A stretch of DNA of 64,000 nucleotides from Lishizhenia tianjinensis (GCF_900116425.1 NZ_FPAS01000001.1:1188085-1252084); one strand, 5' to 3'; positions 47,455 through 56,511 are shown, counted from the stretch's first letter. Translations and numbers: made by a program. Notes: generated from the sequence alone by a model not told the origin.

Positions 47455-47927
47455 CCCACTAATTTTTGGATGTCCTTTTCTATCTTTTCAGGTTTGGTAG
47501 TAGGTGAATAACGTTTTAATACTTTCCCATTTTCATCGACTAAGAACTTGGTAAAGTTCCATTTGATTTTACTGCCTAGAAAACCACCCTTTTCATTTTT
47601 TAAAAATTGAAATATAGGATGAGTGTTTTCTCCGTTCACATCAATCTTTTCGGTTAATTGAAAAGTTACTCCGTGGTTAATTCTGCAGGCCTCTACAACG
47701 GTATCATTGGTTTCAGGTTCTTGTCCTAAAAATTGATTACAAGGAAAACCTAATACAACCAAGCCCTTGTCTTTATAATCTTGGTGCAGTTTTTCCAATC
47801 CATCGAACTGAGGGGCCAATCCACATTTGGTTGCTGTATTCACCAACAACATAGGCTTCCCTTTAAAATCCGCCATTTTTAACTTTTCACCTTGAGGTGT
47901 TCCTATTTCAAAATCGTAAAAACTCAT
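47451..47927 (-). CDS. Glutathione peroxidase family thiol peroxidase
   Basis: The 158-aa thioredoxin-fold peroxidase has the catalytic residues of the family: Cys in NTATKCGLAPQF, Gln in GFPCNQFLGQEP, Trp/Asn in IKWNFTKFLVD. It has Cys in place of selenocysteine and likely uses thioredoxin. It reduces peroxides in the cytoplasm. It is the first gene of the operon with the OhrR-like regulator. Confidence 0.92.
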   Translation of the reverse strand: MSFYDFEIGTPQGEKLKMADFKGKPMLLVNTATKCGLAPQFDGLEKLHQDYKDKGLVVLGFPCNQFLGQEPETNDTVVEACRINHGVTFQLTEKIDVNGENTHPIFQFLKNEKGGFLGSKIKWNFTKFLVDENGKVLKRYSPTTKPEKIEKDIQKLVG

Positions 47928-47941
47928 TGCTTATAATTTAT

Positions 47942-47953
47942 ATCGTGTGCGAC
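47942..47953. promoter_or_regulatory. Operator candidate 1, ATCGTGTGCGAC
   Basis: A near-perfect 12-bp inverted repeat that agrees with operator 2 at 10 of 12 positions. On the minus strand it lies directly after the -7 box and covers the predicted start of transcription. Confidence 0.7.
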
Positions 47954-47984
47954 AAATATAACATTACATCGCGCGCGATACAAA
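47953..47984 (-). promoter_or_regulatory. gpx-ohrR promoter: TTTG-N20-TATATTTG
   Basis: On the minus strand the -33 element TTTG (47984-47981) and the -7 element TATATTTG (47960-47953) are separated by 20 bases, as in the Bacteroidota consensus. The spacer holds operator 2, and operator 1 abuts the -7 box. Confidence 0.78.
47968..47979. promoter_or_regulatory. Operator candidate 2, ATCGCGCGCGAT
   Basis: A perfect 12-bp palindrome located in the -33/-7 spacer. Its centre is 26 bases from the centre of operator 1. Confidence 0.72.
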
Positions 47985-47994
47985 ATGAATGAGA

Positions 47995-49299
47995 TTAATT
48001 TCCAGAAATTATCTTCTCGGTGACAGGAACGTTGGATCCATCATCAAAAAGGAACAACAAAAACCCATGAGATAAATCAGATTTCTCAATGTAGAGATCG
48101 GCGAGCAATTTATAGTTTGAATACAACAACCTTCCTGAAGGATCATAAACTTTAACTGTTCCAGCGAATTCTGTTTGTATTTCAAACCTACTTCCAACTT
48201 GTTTAACTTTGAAATATGGCGGTTGAAATCCACCTAAAATTCCTGAAAAATTAGGATTATGCAGTAAATAGGTTTTGTTGCTTACTACTTGAGAAGTATC
48301 CATGCCACCAGCGAGTATCCAATTGCCTCCACCTATTTTAGCTATTCCTCTTAAATCCATCAATGCTATACTGGCATTATTAATTTCGATTAAGTCTTGA
48401 TCTACACTCTGATAATGAACGATACGCTTGTTAGGGTCTACACCTCCTGAACCATCATAGGCTATACCATTATAATTGTAGGCTTTTGCCGAACCTCCCA
48501 TCCAAAAGACCGTATTTTGGTAACCACTGCATGCTGCACGATACAAAGGGTCTCCTGGTAAATCATCCATTTGTGTCCAGAGTATATTGTAAGGATCACC
48601 ATTTTGCAATACACCTTTACGCATGTATTTTCGGGCCAAAAAATTTGTACCATCCGAAACTCCTCCAGCGTAAAAAATAGTATCACCTATCATGTAACCA
48701 GAAGCTCCAAATGATTTAAATATAGAGTTATTTGGAATTTGAGTAGCTTGGGTCCAGCTATCTGTATATACATTATACACCTGAACATGAGGAACATTAT
48801 TGGTATTGCTCCAGCCTCCTATCACAAAAATTAGACTGTCTTTATATACCGTTTGTACATGATCATCAATGGGAAAAGGAATAGGACTACCATCGCTTTC
48901 CCAACTCTCTGTTACTGGATTGTATATATGAACACGATTTGATGAAATTTCTGTTCCATTGCTCAAAACATGATACCCCCCTAAAACATAAATTTTACCG
49001 TGCACATAAGAGGCAGCTGATGCAATTTTCCCCAAAGTATCGGGAACATCATCTATGGAGGTCCAATGGTTTTGACTGACGTTGTAGCGAAAAGATTTGC
49101 GATGAATGCCGCTGTAGATTTTGGACGTATCCAAGCCTCCAAAACTATAGACAAAACGTTCGCTATTTACAAAGCCTTCGCATAGTGCGTTGTTAGTTGT
49201 GGCCATGGGCAATGTATCCAATTCTGTAACCTGCCATGCGTTTTGTCCGGCAACAAAAAAGGTTAACATTACAAGCAATTTGGTGACCACGAGTTTCAT
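47995..49299 (-). CDS. Secreted Kelch-repeat protein with a T9SS-like C-terminus
   Basis: The 434-aa protein has a signal peptide ending FFVAGQ and about five Kelch blades; typical turns are GKIYVLGGYHV, LIFVIGGWSN, TIFYAGGVSD and GNWILAGGMD. The last 85 residues resemble a degenerate type A sorting domain (GTVKVYDPSGRLLYSNY, then VPVTEKIISGN). It is probably exported and may bind carbohydrate or protein at the cell surface. The promoter region on its right is short. Confidence 0.8.
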   Translation of the reverse strand: MKLVVTKLLVMLTFFVAGQNAWQVTELDTLPMATTNNALCEGFVNSERFVYSFGGLDTSKIYSGIHRKSFRYNVSQNHWTSIDDVPDTLGKIASAASYVHGKIYVLGGYHVLSNGTEISSNRVHIYNPVTESWESDGSPIPFPIDDHVQTVYKDSLIFVIGGWSNTNNVPHVQVYNVYTDSWTQATQIPNNSIFKSFGASGYMIGDTIFYAGGVSDGTNFLARKYMRKGVLQNGDPYNILWTQMDDLPGDPLYRAACSGYQNTVFWMGGSAKAYNYNGIAYDGSGGVDPNKRIVHYQSVDQDLIEINNASIALMDLRGIAKIGGGNWILAGGMDTSQVVSNKTYLLHNPNFSGILGGFQPPYFKVKQVGSRFEIQTEFAGTVKVYDPSGRLLYSNYKLLADLYIEKSDLSHGFLLFLFDDGSNVPVTEKIISGN

Positions 49300-49328
49300 A
49301 CCACCAAATTAATGAAAATTGTTCTGCT

Positions 49329-50138
49329 TTAGATTTCTTCGAAGGAAATAATATAGCCCGTGTGTTTTCTCATATTCAAAACACGGTTATCATCAAAAAG
49401 CAAGTATTGACCTTTGATTCCTTTCAGTTCCCCTTCTATTACGGGTTGTTTATCAAAACCTAGGCTTTTAACTTTTTCTGGATATGCTAAAACCGGGTAA
49501 TTGATTTCTACGATTTCATCATCATCTGAAAAATATTCCGTTAAATCAGAAGGTAATTGTTCTTCGAGTTCCCATTTTACTTCCTCAAGATCTATGCTCT
49601 CATCGATATCGTTTTTAAGCATTTTTCTCCAGTTGGTTTTATCTGTAAAATGGTCTTTAAGGGCAACTTCTAATACACCTGCCAAATACCTGTTCGGTGT
49701 ATGAGCTAAACGTATAGCTGAAGATGCACCTTGATCTATCCAACGGGTTGGAATTTGATGGTCTCTTGTAACACCTACCTTAACTACATCGGTAGCTGCC
49801 AGGTATACAAAGTGGGGTTGATTATGGTTTCTTTCTTCCCATTCCGGGTCTCTACCCTCTCCCAAATGTGCTCTACACAATTCAGGTCTAATAATACACT
49901 CTGCAGCTTCTGGAGCGGAAGTAAAACAAGGATAACAAAATCCCTGACCAAAAGACGTTTTTGTTTTCTTCCCGCATTTAATACAGTGAATATCTCCATC
50001 GTAACGCAAGCGAATTCTTTTACCAATGTAATCATTCATGGCAATAGAATGTATCTCTTCGTTGTGATGTAAATTTAGGGTATAGGCTACCTCTTCCAGT
50101 AGTTCTACCTTCATTTTAAATACCTGACCTGTAAACAT
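49329..50138 (-). CDS. DUF2797 family protein
   Basis: The 269-aa protein starts MFTGQVFKMKVELL, typical for the family. It has a zinc-ribbon-like CIKCGKKT...CYPC motif (about residues 57-78), then HFVYLAATDVVKVGVTRDHQIPTRWIDQGA, which resembles a GIY-YIG-type strand region. The rest is alpha-beta. The function is unknown. It lies 11 bases downstream of the bifunctional nuclease gene on the same strand, so they may be co-transcribed. Confidence 0.85.
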   Translation of the reverse strand: MFTGQVFKMKVELLEEVAYTLNLHHNEEIHSIAMNDYIGKRIRLRYDGDIHCIKCGKKTKTSFGQGFCYPCFTSAPEAAECIIRPELCRAHLGEGRDPEWEERNHNQPHFVYLAATDVVKVGVTRDHQIPTRWIDQGASSAIRLAHTPNRYLAGVLEVALKDHFTDKTNWRKMLKNDIDESIDLEEVKWELEEQLPSDLTEYFSDDDEIVEINYPVLAYPEKVKSLGFDKQPVIEGELKGIKGQYLLFDDNRVLNMRKHTGYIISFEEI

Positions 50139-50149
50139 AAATGCGATTT

Positions 50150-50749
50150 TTAAGAAGTACGCTTATTGATTTCGTCGCGTAATTTTGAAGCTAGTTCGTA
50201 ATCTTCTTTTTCTATAGCTTCATTTAATTTCTGTTCTAAATCTGAAAGAGACATGGCTTTGATTTCATCCTTTTCATCTACTTCACTTTCTTCGTCATCC
50301 ATATCAGACATAGCAAAGGCATCCCCATCACCGTCTGGGTCGTCCAATTGAACTCCTGCAGAACTTAAAATAGACTCAAAAGTAAATACAGGACAATTAA
50401 ATCGAACGCCAAGGGCAATAGCATCAGAAGTACGGGCGTCTATCTCAGTAATCACACCGTCTTTCTCACAAATTAATTTAGAATAGAATATACCTTCAAC
50501 AAGGTTATAGATTACAATTTCCTTAATGTTGATATCGTAGGCTAAGGCAAAGTTCTTGAACAAATCGTGCGTTAAAGGACGTGTAGGGGTCATCTTTTCC
50601 AATTCAATAGCAATTGCTTGTGCTTCGAATCCTCCTATAATAATAGGTAATCGACGTTTACCATTCACCTCAGATAATACAAGTGCGTATGCACCTGACT
50701 GTGTTTGGCTGTAAGACAATCCTACGATCTCTAACTTTACTTTTTCCAT
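50150..50749 (-). CDS. Bifunctional nuclease family protein with UVR motif
   Basis: The 199-aa protein has the bifunctional-nuclease (DUF151) domain (about 1-125): YALVLSEVNGKRRLPIIIGGFEAQAIAI, LTHDLFKNF and DARTSDAIALGVRF. An acidic linker follows, and a UvrB/C-like motif at about 165-199 (LNEAIEKEDYELASKLRDEINKR). Members have RNase/DNase activity or unknown roles. The etf terminator lies just upstream of its start. Confidence 0.85.
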   Translation of the reverse strand: MEKVKLEIVGLSYSQTQSGAYALVLSEVNGKRRLPIIIGGFEAQAIAIELEKMTPTRPLTHDLFKNFALAYDINIKEIVIYNLVEGIFYSKLICEKDGVITEIDARTSDAIALGVRFNCPVFTFESILSSAGVQLDDPDGDGDAFAMSDMDDEESEVDEKDEIKAMSLSDLEQKLNEAIEKEDYELASKLRDEINKRTS

Positions 50750-50807
50750 GCTCTACTCTGCTGTTGGCTCTACTTTCTTTCCGAAATTGTTCGTAATCAA
50801 CTATCTG

Positions 50808-50843
50808 TAAAAAAATTAGGGACGCAAGTGAGCCTCCCTAATT
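50808..50843 (-). terminator. Intrinsic terminator of the etf operon
   Basis: The stem AATTAGGGA / TCCCTAATT is followed on the minus strand by a run of seven T. It lies 37 bases past the etfA stop codon. Confidence 0.85.
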
Positions 50844-50880
50844 TCCTACTAATGTAAAAATAATATTTATCTGCTAAATC

Positions 50881-51822
50881 TTACTTTGAAGCATTGAATT
50901 TTTTTACAGCTTCTGTTAGTCTTGGTAATACTTCAAAAGCATCACCAACTACACCGTAATCTGCAGCTTTAAAGAAAGGTGCTTCTGGATCTGTGTTAAT
51001 CACAACGATAACTTTAGAACCATTAACTCCCGCTAAGTGCTGGATAGCTCCTGAGATACCTGCTGCGATGTACAAGTTAGGACGAATCGCTACACCCGTT
51101 TGCCCAACGTGCTCGTGGTGAGGTCTCCAACCTATATCAGCTACCGGACGAGAACAAGCTGTTGCTGCTCCTAATTCTGTAGCTAATTCTTCTACCATTC
51201 CCCAGTTCTCTGGTCCTTTTAAACCTCTACCTGCAGAAACAACTAATTCAGCTTCTGGCAATGGAATAGCACCTTCTGGTTTTTTCGTTTCTAAAACTTT
51301 GATTCCAGCTTCACCTGAGTTAGAAGTAAATTCTTCAACTGCTGCAGTTCCACCGTTGTTTTCTGGTTGGAAAGAATTAGGCAATAAAGAGATAACTCTT
51401 TTTGCTGTATTCACTTTAACAAAACCAAAAGCTTTACCAGAGAATACGTTTACTTTCACTGTTCCATCTTCAGCTGGAACTCCAGTTGCACCAGCAACCA
51501 AACCAGCTTTCATTCTTGCAGAAACTCTTGAAGCAACAGATTTCCCAACTAAATCGTTAGAGAAAATCACTGTTTCAGCTCCAACGTTTTCAGCTGCTGC
51601 AACTACTAATTTTGTCAATTGTTGAGGATCTGTTCCTTCAAAAGCTCTATCTACTAAAACTTTATCTGCTCCATATGCTCCCAACTCAGCCAATGCTCCT
51701 GCATCTGCTCCACCGTTAGTTACAACTGTTACATTTCCTATTTTCTTTCCGTAAGTAACCGCTTCCATTGCATTCTTTGCAATTTTACCGTTGTTACTGT
51801 TTACATATACTAATACTGACAT
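50881..51822 (-). CDS. etfA: Electron transfer flavoprotein alpha subunit
   Basis: The 313-aa alpha subunit binds FAD and passes electrons from acyl-CoA dehydrogenases to the quinone pool. The C-terminal FAD domain shows VVSAGRGLKGPENWGMVEELA, AACSRPVADIGWRPHHEHVGQTG, GISGAIQHLAG and VVINTDPEAPFFKAADYGVVGD. Downstream partner of etfB, 23 bases apart. Codon use is strongly biased, as in highly expressed genes. Confidence 0.96.
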   Translation of the reverse strand: MSVLVYVNSNNGKIAKNAMEAVTYGKKIGNVTVVTNGGADAGALAELGAYGADKVLVDRAFEGTDPQQLTKLVVAAAENVGAETVIFSNDLVGKSVASRVSARMKAGLVAGATGVPAEDGTVKVNVFSGKAFGFVKVNTAKRVISLLPNSFQPENNGGTAAVEEFTSNSGEAGIKVLETKKPEGAIPLPEAELVVSAGRGLKGPENWGMVEELATELGAATACSRPVADIGWRPHHEHVGQTGVAIRPNLYIAAGISGAIQHLAGVNGSKVIVVINTDPEAPFFKAADYGVVGDAFEVLPRLTEAVKKFNASK

Positions 51823-51845
51823 GATAATCTAATCTCTTTTAAATA

Positions 51846-52586
51846 CTACAATACCTTTGCTTCGTTGTGTAACAACTCTACTAATTCATCCATGTTCTCT
51901 GGATCAATCAACTTCACTGCAGATTTTGCAGGAGGTAAATCAAAAGAAACAAAAGATGTCATTGCCTCTCCACCAACTGGAGTAACAACTTCTAAAGGCT
52001 TCGTTCTTGCAGCCATGATACCTCTCATGTTAGGAATACGTTGTTCAGCCATACCTTTTGCACAAGAAACCACTAAAGGTAATTGCGCTTCAACTGTTTC
52101 AACACCACCTACGATTTCTTTATCTAATTTCGCTGTAGTTCCTTCTACATTTAATTTAGTAGCTAAAGAAACGAAAGGAAGTTCTAATTCTTCTGCAATC
52201 ATACCCGCAACTTGAGAACCGTTGTAGTTGATTGTTTCTTTACCTGTTAATACTAAATCAAATCCTTTGTCTTTTGCGTAAGCTGCAATTTCGCTGGCTA
52301 CTTGATAAGCATCAGTTGCTTCTGCATCCACTCTAACTGCGTTATCAGCTCCAATTGCCAAAGCTTTACGAATAGTAGCATCGTCAGCAGCTGTTCCTAC
52401 AGTAATGGTAGTTACAGTTCCTCCCAAAGCTTCTTTCAACTCCAATCCTCTTACCAAAGCATACCACTCGTCGTAAGGGTTAACAATATATTGAACTCCA
52501 TTCTCATCAAACTTTGTATTCCCTTCTGTAAAGGCAATCTTAGATGTTGTATCTGGAGATTTACTGATACATACTAATATTTTCAT
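51846..52586 (-). CDS. etfB: Electron transfer flavoprotein beta subunit
   Basis: The 246-aa beta subunit starts at 52586 (MKILVCISKSPDTTSKIAF). Conserved pieces are VNPYDEWYALVRGLELKEALGG, ALAIGADNAVRVD, GKETINYNGSQVAGMIAEELELP and GMAEQRIPNMRGIMAART, the AMP-binding and signature region. First gene of the etfBA operon. A TATTTTTG box (52621-52614) gives a leader of about 22 bases. An upstream ATG adds 13 unlikely residues. Confidence 0.95.
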   Translation of the reverse strand: MKILVCISKSPDTTSKIAFTEGNTKFDENGVQYIVNPYDEWYALVRGLELKEALGGTVTTITVGTAADDATIRKALAIGADNAVRVDAEATDAYQVASEIAAYAKDKGFDLVLTGKETINYNGSQVAGMIAEELELPFVSLATKLNVEGTTAKLDKEIVGGVETVEAQLPLVVSCAKGMAEQRIPNMRGIMAARTKPLEVVTPVGGEAMTSFVSFDLPPAKSAVKLIDPENMDELVELLHNEAKVL

Positions 52587-52613
52587 GTAAATAAGTTTTA
52601 TTTCTTTTCCCCA

Positions 52614-52621
52614 CAAAAATA
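52614..52621 (-). promoter_or_regulatory. -7 box TATTTTTG of etfBA
   Basis: A consensus -7 box on the minus strand, 27 bases before the etfB ATG. Confidence 0.6.
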
Positions 52622-52932
52622 ACAAAAGATTAATTTCTACTCGTGCTCATTCTGGCTTAATGACACAGTGTTTATAAAAACTCTCATTTTTTCGCTGATA
52701 TTCTTTTCTGTTCTACTCTTTAAATAAATATTTTTGTAGTTTTGGCGTCCCCTTGAATACTTGCCTTTTTAGGCGATTTAAACGATGCTTTTCGTTAAGG
52801 TATTGAGGATACGGAAAAGATATTAAGAGCGCATAGGAAATTGTTGATAAATTTCTTTGCTAAATGCTCGAAAAATAATGCGATAGTTCTGCGGTTAAGA
52901 ACTTCGTTTTGAATGACTTTAAATATTGACTG
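52622..52932 (+). other. Long leader upstream of pdhB
   Basis: No gene is present. A TATTTTTG box at 52729-52736 puts the start of transcription near 52741, leaving a leader of about 190 bases before pdhB. Within it are partly complementary blocks (CCTTGAATACTT at 52752-52763 and AAGGTATTGAGG at 52797-52808) and a short TTGCC/GGCGA-type hairpin. I recognise no known riboswitch. Confidence 0.4.
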
Positions 52933-53913
52933 ATGAAAACTGTACAGTTTAGAGAAGCTTTAAGAGAGGCAATGTCTGAGGAAATGCGTAGAGATAAGAA
53001 CGTATTTTTAATGGGAGAAGAAGTGGCCGAATACAATGGTGCTTACAAAGTTTCTCAAGGTATGTTAGACGAGTTTGGACCGAAAAGAGTAATTGATACT
53101 CCTATCGCTGAGCTTGGTTTTGCAGGTATTGGAGTGGGTGCTTCTATGAATGGTTTAAGACCTATCGTAGAGTTCATGACATGGAACTTTGCTATCCTTG
53201 CAGCCGATCAAATTATTAACAGTGCAGCAAAAATGTTGCAGATGTCTGGTGGTCAATACCACTGTCCTATCGTTTTTAGAGGTGGTAACGGTACTGCAGG
53301 TCAGTTAGCTGCTACGCACTCTCAATCTTTCGAAGCATTTTACGCTCACGTTCCAGGATTGAAAGTAATTACACCTTCTACTCCAGCAGATGCAAAAGGT
53401 TTGTTGAAATCAGCGATTAGAGATAATGACCCAGTTGTTTTCTTAGAGTCTGAGAAAATGTACGGTGATAAAGACGAAATTCCAGAAGGAGAATACTTAA
53501 TTCCTATTGGAGTTGCAGATACAAAAAGAAAAGGTGCGGATGTAACTATCGTTTCTTTTGGTAAAATCATTAAAGTGGCTCATGCAGCTGCTGATGTTTT
53601 GGCAAAAGAAGGAATTGAATGTGAAATCATCGATTTAAGAACGATTCGTCCTATTGATTACCCAGCAGTTGTTGAGTCTATTAAGAAAACAAACCGTTGT
53701 GTAGTAGTTGAAGAGTCTTGGCCATTGGCTTCTATCTCTTCTGAGATTGCTTACCACGTGCAACGTTACGCTTTCGATTACTTAGATGCACCAGTAATGA
53801 GAGTTACGCAAACAGATACTCCTTTTGCCTTCTCTCCTACTTTAATTGACGAGGCTTTGCCTAACGTTGATCGTATCGTGAAAGCAGTGAAAGCAACACT
53901 TTATAGAAACTAG
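52933..53913 (+). CDS. pdhB: Pyruvate dehydrogenase E1 component, beta subunit
   Basis: The 326-aa beta subunit of the E1 thiamine-diphosphate enzyme has MGEEVAEYNGAYKVSQGMLDEFG, DTPIAELGFAGIGVGASMNGLRP, FRGGNGTAGQLAATHSQSFEAFY, and the C-terminal transketolase domain with VVVEESWPLASISSEIAY. It makes acetyl-CoA with E1 alpha, E2 and E3, none of which are in the window. A branched-chain oxoacid role is less likely given the strong PDH-type sequence. A terminator follows. Confidence 0.93.
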   Translation: MKTVQFREALREAMSEEMRRDKNVFLMGEEVAEYNGAYKVSQGMLDEFGPKRVIDTPIAELGFAGIGVGASMNGLRPIVEFMTWNFAILAADQIINSAAKMLQMSGGQYHCPIVFRGGNGTAGQLAATHSQSFEAFYAHVPGLKVITPSTPADAKGLLKSAIRDNDPVVFLESEKMYGDKDEIPEGEYLIPIGVADTKRKGADVTIVSFGKIIKVAHAAADVLAKEGIECEIIDLRTIRPIDYPAVVESIKKTNRCVVVEESWPLASISSEIAYHVQRYAFDYLDAPVMRVTQTDTPFAFSPTLIDEALPNVDRIVKAVKATLYRN

Positions 53914-53935
53914 AAGACATTTTTCTAAAAATATT

Positions 53936-53966
53936 AAGTCGGACTATTTAGTTCGACTTTTTTTTG
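53936..53966 (+). terminator. Intrinsic terminator after pdhB
   Basis: The stem AAGTCGGAC / GTTCGACTT is followed by eight T, about 25 bases past the pdhB stop. Confidence 0.88.
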
Positions 53967-53988
53967 TACGTTTGTTAAAAAAATTACC

Positions 53989-55602
53989 ATGGTAACTATT
54001 ACAATTACAACATTTTTTATTTTTAGTTTGTTGGCGCATTTTTTACAGCAAAAAAACAAACTTCAATACTATAAAAGATTGCACTTTACTGTGCTTGGTG
54101 CAGGTTTACTTTTGGTCAACTATAGCGCCTTTGAAAGTCAAATTGAGGTTAACTTACCTCTCCCCTCTTTGCTCTTAAGTGTTTTAGGTGGTTCCTTTGT
54201 GATTGCCATTATCTTTAAGCGCATTACGCACATGGCCTTCGCATTTATCCCCGTTGTTGCTAGTTCAGTGTTTTTTTTCCTACCGGCTTATGAGCTCAAC
54301 TATTACGGAAATATAGTAAGTGGTAACAACGATTTATTTGCATTTGCTATACTAGGAGCAATTACACCTATTCTAACACATGCTGCCAAGCTTTTGGTTT
54401 CTAATCTTGTGGTAAAATACGGTAATGTTGTTTGGAAAGAGCAACAAGAGAATCAATTAGAAACCTTAATTACTTATGCTTTTATTGGAGGTTTAGCCTT
54501 GATGAGTTCACAGATGTTAGGAGCATTGGGATTAATCGTTGCGGCTACATTTTATCTTTCAACAACCATATTGTCTGAAGACAAACTTGGCATCAACAAC
54601 ATCTTAGCCTTTTCAGCTTCGGCAAGCTTGTTCTTATTAACCCTTGTACCTTTCTTACTTTCTTACGGTAACTTTGAAGTACTTGATTTTTCAAGAGGTG
54701 AAGTGTTGGCAGGATTATTCATGTCAGGCTTATTATTATTGTTCCATAGAATATTCCTAAGATTCGCTACAAATTCTCAAACGGGATGGAGTTATTTATA
54801 CTTGGCGAAGAACTTCCTCTTCCCTATCTTCATCACTTTTGTACTTGCTATTTTATATACGCAAAAAGAAAACCTTGGGGGAATTCTAAGTTTAGCAGCC
54901 CTCGTTATTGGTTTAGCCATTCTAACACCTGTAAAATCCTACTCTTCGAACAGAGTTTCTGTACCTGTAGATTTGGGTGTATTGGCCATGGCTTTATTCA
55001 TGCTGCCTTACATTAAGCCTGTTGTTATTGAAGAAAAGAGTGACTTGGCCTTAATTCAAAAAGAAGAAGGTGTAAGTGTTGAAGAACAAAAAGGAGAATC
55101 TTTAGAGTTAGCAAAAGGAAACTGGGATGTGGTGAGTGATAAATCTACCTTGAAGTTTGCTTTAGGTCCAGACAAAGGAAGAACAGAAGGTGTATTCAAT
55201 GAGATAAAAGGAACCTTCCAAGTACCAGCGGACATTACAAAAAGCAAATTCTTCATACAAATTCCTGTAGCGAGCTTGTCTACATTTGTTGATATGAGAG
55301 ACGAACACCTGATGGGTGCTGAATACTTTGATGCTGAAAAGTATCCGACACTTTTATTCAGATCCAAGGAAGTGGTTGCCAATGGCGATCAATACACAGC
55401 AAAGGGAAGTTTTAAAATGAAAGGAATTGAAAACGACCTGGAGGTAAACTTTAAAGTATTAGGTGTTGCTGAAAAAGAAGATAAAAAAGTACTTATCCTC
55501 AACGTAAAATCTTCTTTAGACAGAACGAAATACGGAATGGATTCAGACCCAAGTATAGGTGATGTGGTAGATTTTGACTTCCAAGTACAATTGGAAAAGT
55601 AA
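53989..55602 (+). CDS. Polytopic membrane protein fused to a YceI-like lipocalin domain
   Basis: The 537-aa protein has about ten hydrophobic helices in residues 1-350. After a short acidic linker, residues about 375-537 match the YceI family: KGNWDVVSDKSTLKFALG, GTFQVPADITKSKFFIQIPVASL, RDEHLMGAEYFDAEKYPTLLF, AKGSFKMKGIENDLEVNF and DVVDFDFQVQLEK. YceI proteins bind isoprenoid or amphiphilic ligands in the periplasm. The fused membrane region has no family I know. Single gene. Confidence 0.8.
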   Translation: MVTITITTFFIFSLLAHFLQQKNKLQYYKRLHFTVLGAGLLLVNYSAFESQIEVNLPLPSLLLSVLGGSFVIAIIFKRITHMAFAFIPVVASSVFFFLPAYELNYYGNIVSGNNDLFAFAILGAITPILTHAAKLLVSNLVVKYGNVVWKEQQENQLETLITYAFIGGLALMSSQMLGALGLIVAATFYLSTTILSEDKLGINNILAFSASASLFLLTLVPFLLSYGNFEVLDFSRGEVLAGLFMSGLLLLFHRIFLRFATNSQTGWSYLYLAKNFLFPIFITFVLAILYTQKENLGGILSLAALVIGLAILTPVKSYSSNRVSVPVDLGVLAMALFMLPYIKPVVIEEKSDLALIQKEEGVSVEEQKGESLELAKGNWDVVSDKSTLKFALGPDKGRTEGVFNEIKGTFQVPADITKSKFFIQIPVASLSTFVDMRDEHLMGAEYFDAEKYPTLLFRSKEVVANGDQYTAKGSFKMKGIENDLEVNFKVLGVAEKEDKKVLILNVKSSLDRTKYGMDSDPSIGDVVDFDFQVQLEK

Positions 55603-55617
55603 TCGTATTTTAGTAGT

Positions 55618-56511
55618 ATGGTGAGTAATTTTTTAAAAACCATACTACTATTTTTTTGTCTGCTTGTGAGTGATCTTTCTCATGCGCAAAAGACACATGA
55701 ACAGATTGCTCGGAGCAAAAAAGCACTAGCTCACAGTAGTTTATTGGGAATTTGTGTGACTACCCCCATCCTACTTCAATCTGTGTGGTATGAAACACCA
55801 GGAAATTTTCACGTACAAAACGATGGTAGAAGTTGGTTAGGAATGGACAAAGCAGGCCATGCTTTTAGTGCCTATCATTTGCAAAAGCAAGCACATCGCA
55901 TCTATAAATGGGCCGACTACTCCGATAAAAAATCACTCCTTTTTTCTTCTGGAATTTCTTTATTGTTCCAATCCAGTTTTGAAGTCTTGGATGGCTTTCA
56001 AAAAAACTATGGCTTTTCCTGGCCTGATATGATGGCCAATGCAAGCGGCATACTCTTGTATAGTGGTCAGCAAATTTTATGGAAGGAAGAAAAAATAAGG
56101 TTAAAGTTTTCTTACTCTCCGAGTCCCTTTGCCGCAATAAGACCAGAAGTTCTAGGTGGCAACTTCCAAGAAAGACTTTTAAAGGATTATAACGGTCAAA
56201 CCTATTGGCTTAGTTTTTCACCCTTTAATTTTACGCAAAGTTCAAAAAGCTTTCCTACCTGGCTACAATTCAGTTTAGGTTATTCTGTTAATGAAAAAAT
56301 AGTGGGTACGGAAAACTATTTCAGTTTGGGTTCAGATCAATACCATGCACATAGTCATTTGCTGCTTAGCTTAGACATAGACTTTTCCAAAATGAATATT
56401 CGCAACTCAACCCTTAAAAAAGTTCTTTCCATATTCAACACCTTAAAACTCCCCTTTCCAGCATTGAGTTTAGCGCAAAACCAACTCCGTTTTCACCCCA
56501 TCTATTTCTAA
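55618..56511 (+). CDS. DUF2279 family lipoprotein-like protein
   Basis: The 297-aa protein has a signal peptide ending LSHAQK. The conserved core (about 70-165) has WLGMDKAGHAFSAYHLQ and VLDGFQKNYGFSWPDMMANASG, which fits the DUF2279/YfiM family. It seems to lie in the envelope. The C-terminal part is strand-rich. It begins 15 bases after the YceI-fusion gene and could be co-transcribed. Function unknown. Confidence 0.8.
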   Translation: MVSNFLKTILLFFCLLVSDLSHAQKTHEQIARSKKALAHSSLLGICVTTPILLQSVWYETPGNFHVQNDGRSWLGMDKAGHAFSAYHLQKQAHRIYKWADYSDKKSLLFSSGISLLFQSSFEVLDGFQKNYGFSWPDMMANASGILLYSGQQILWKEEKIRLKFSYSPSPFAAIRPEVLGGNFQERLLKDYNGQTYWLSFSPFNFTQSSKSFPTWLQFSLGYSVNEKIVGTENYFSLGSDQYHAHSHLLLSLDIDFSKMNIRNSTLKKVLSIFNTLKLPFPALSLAQNQLRFHPIYF

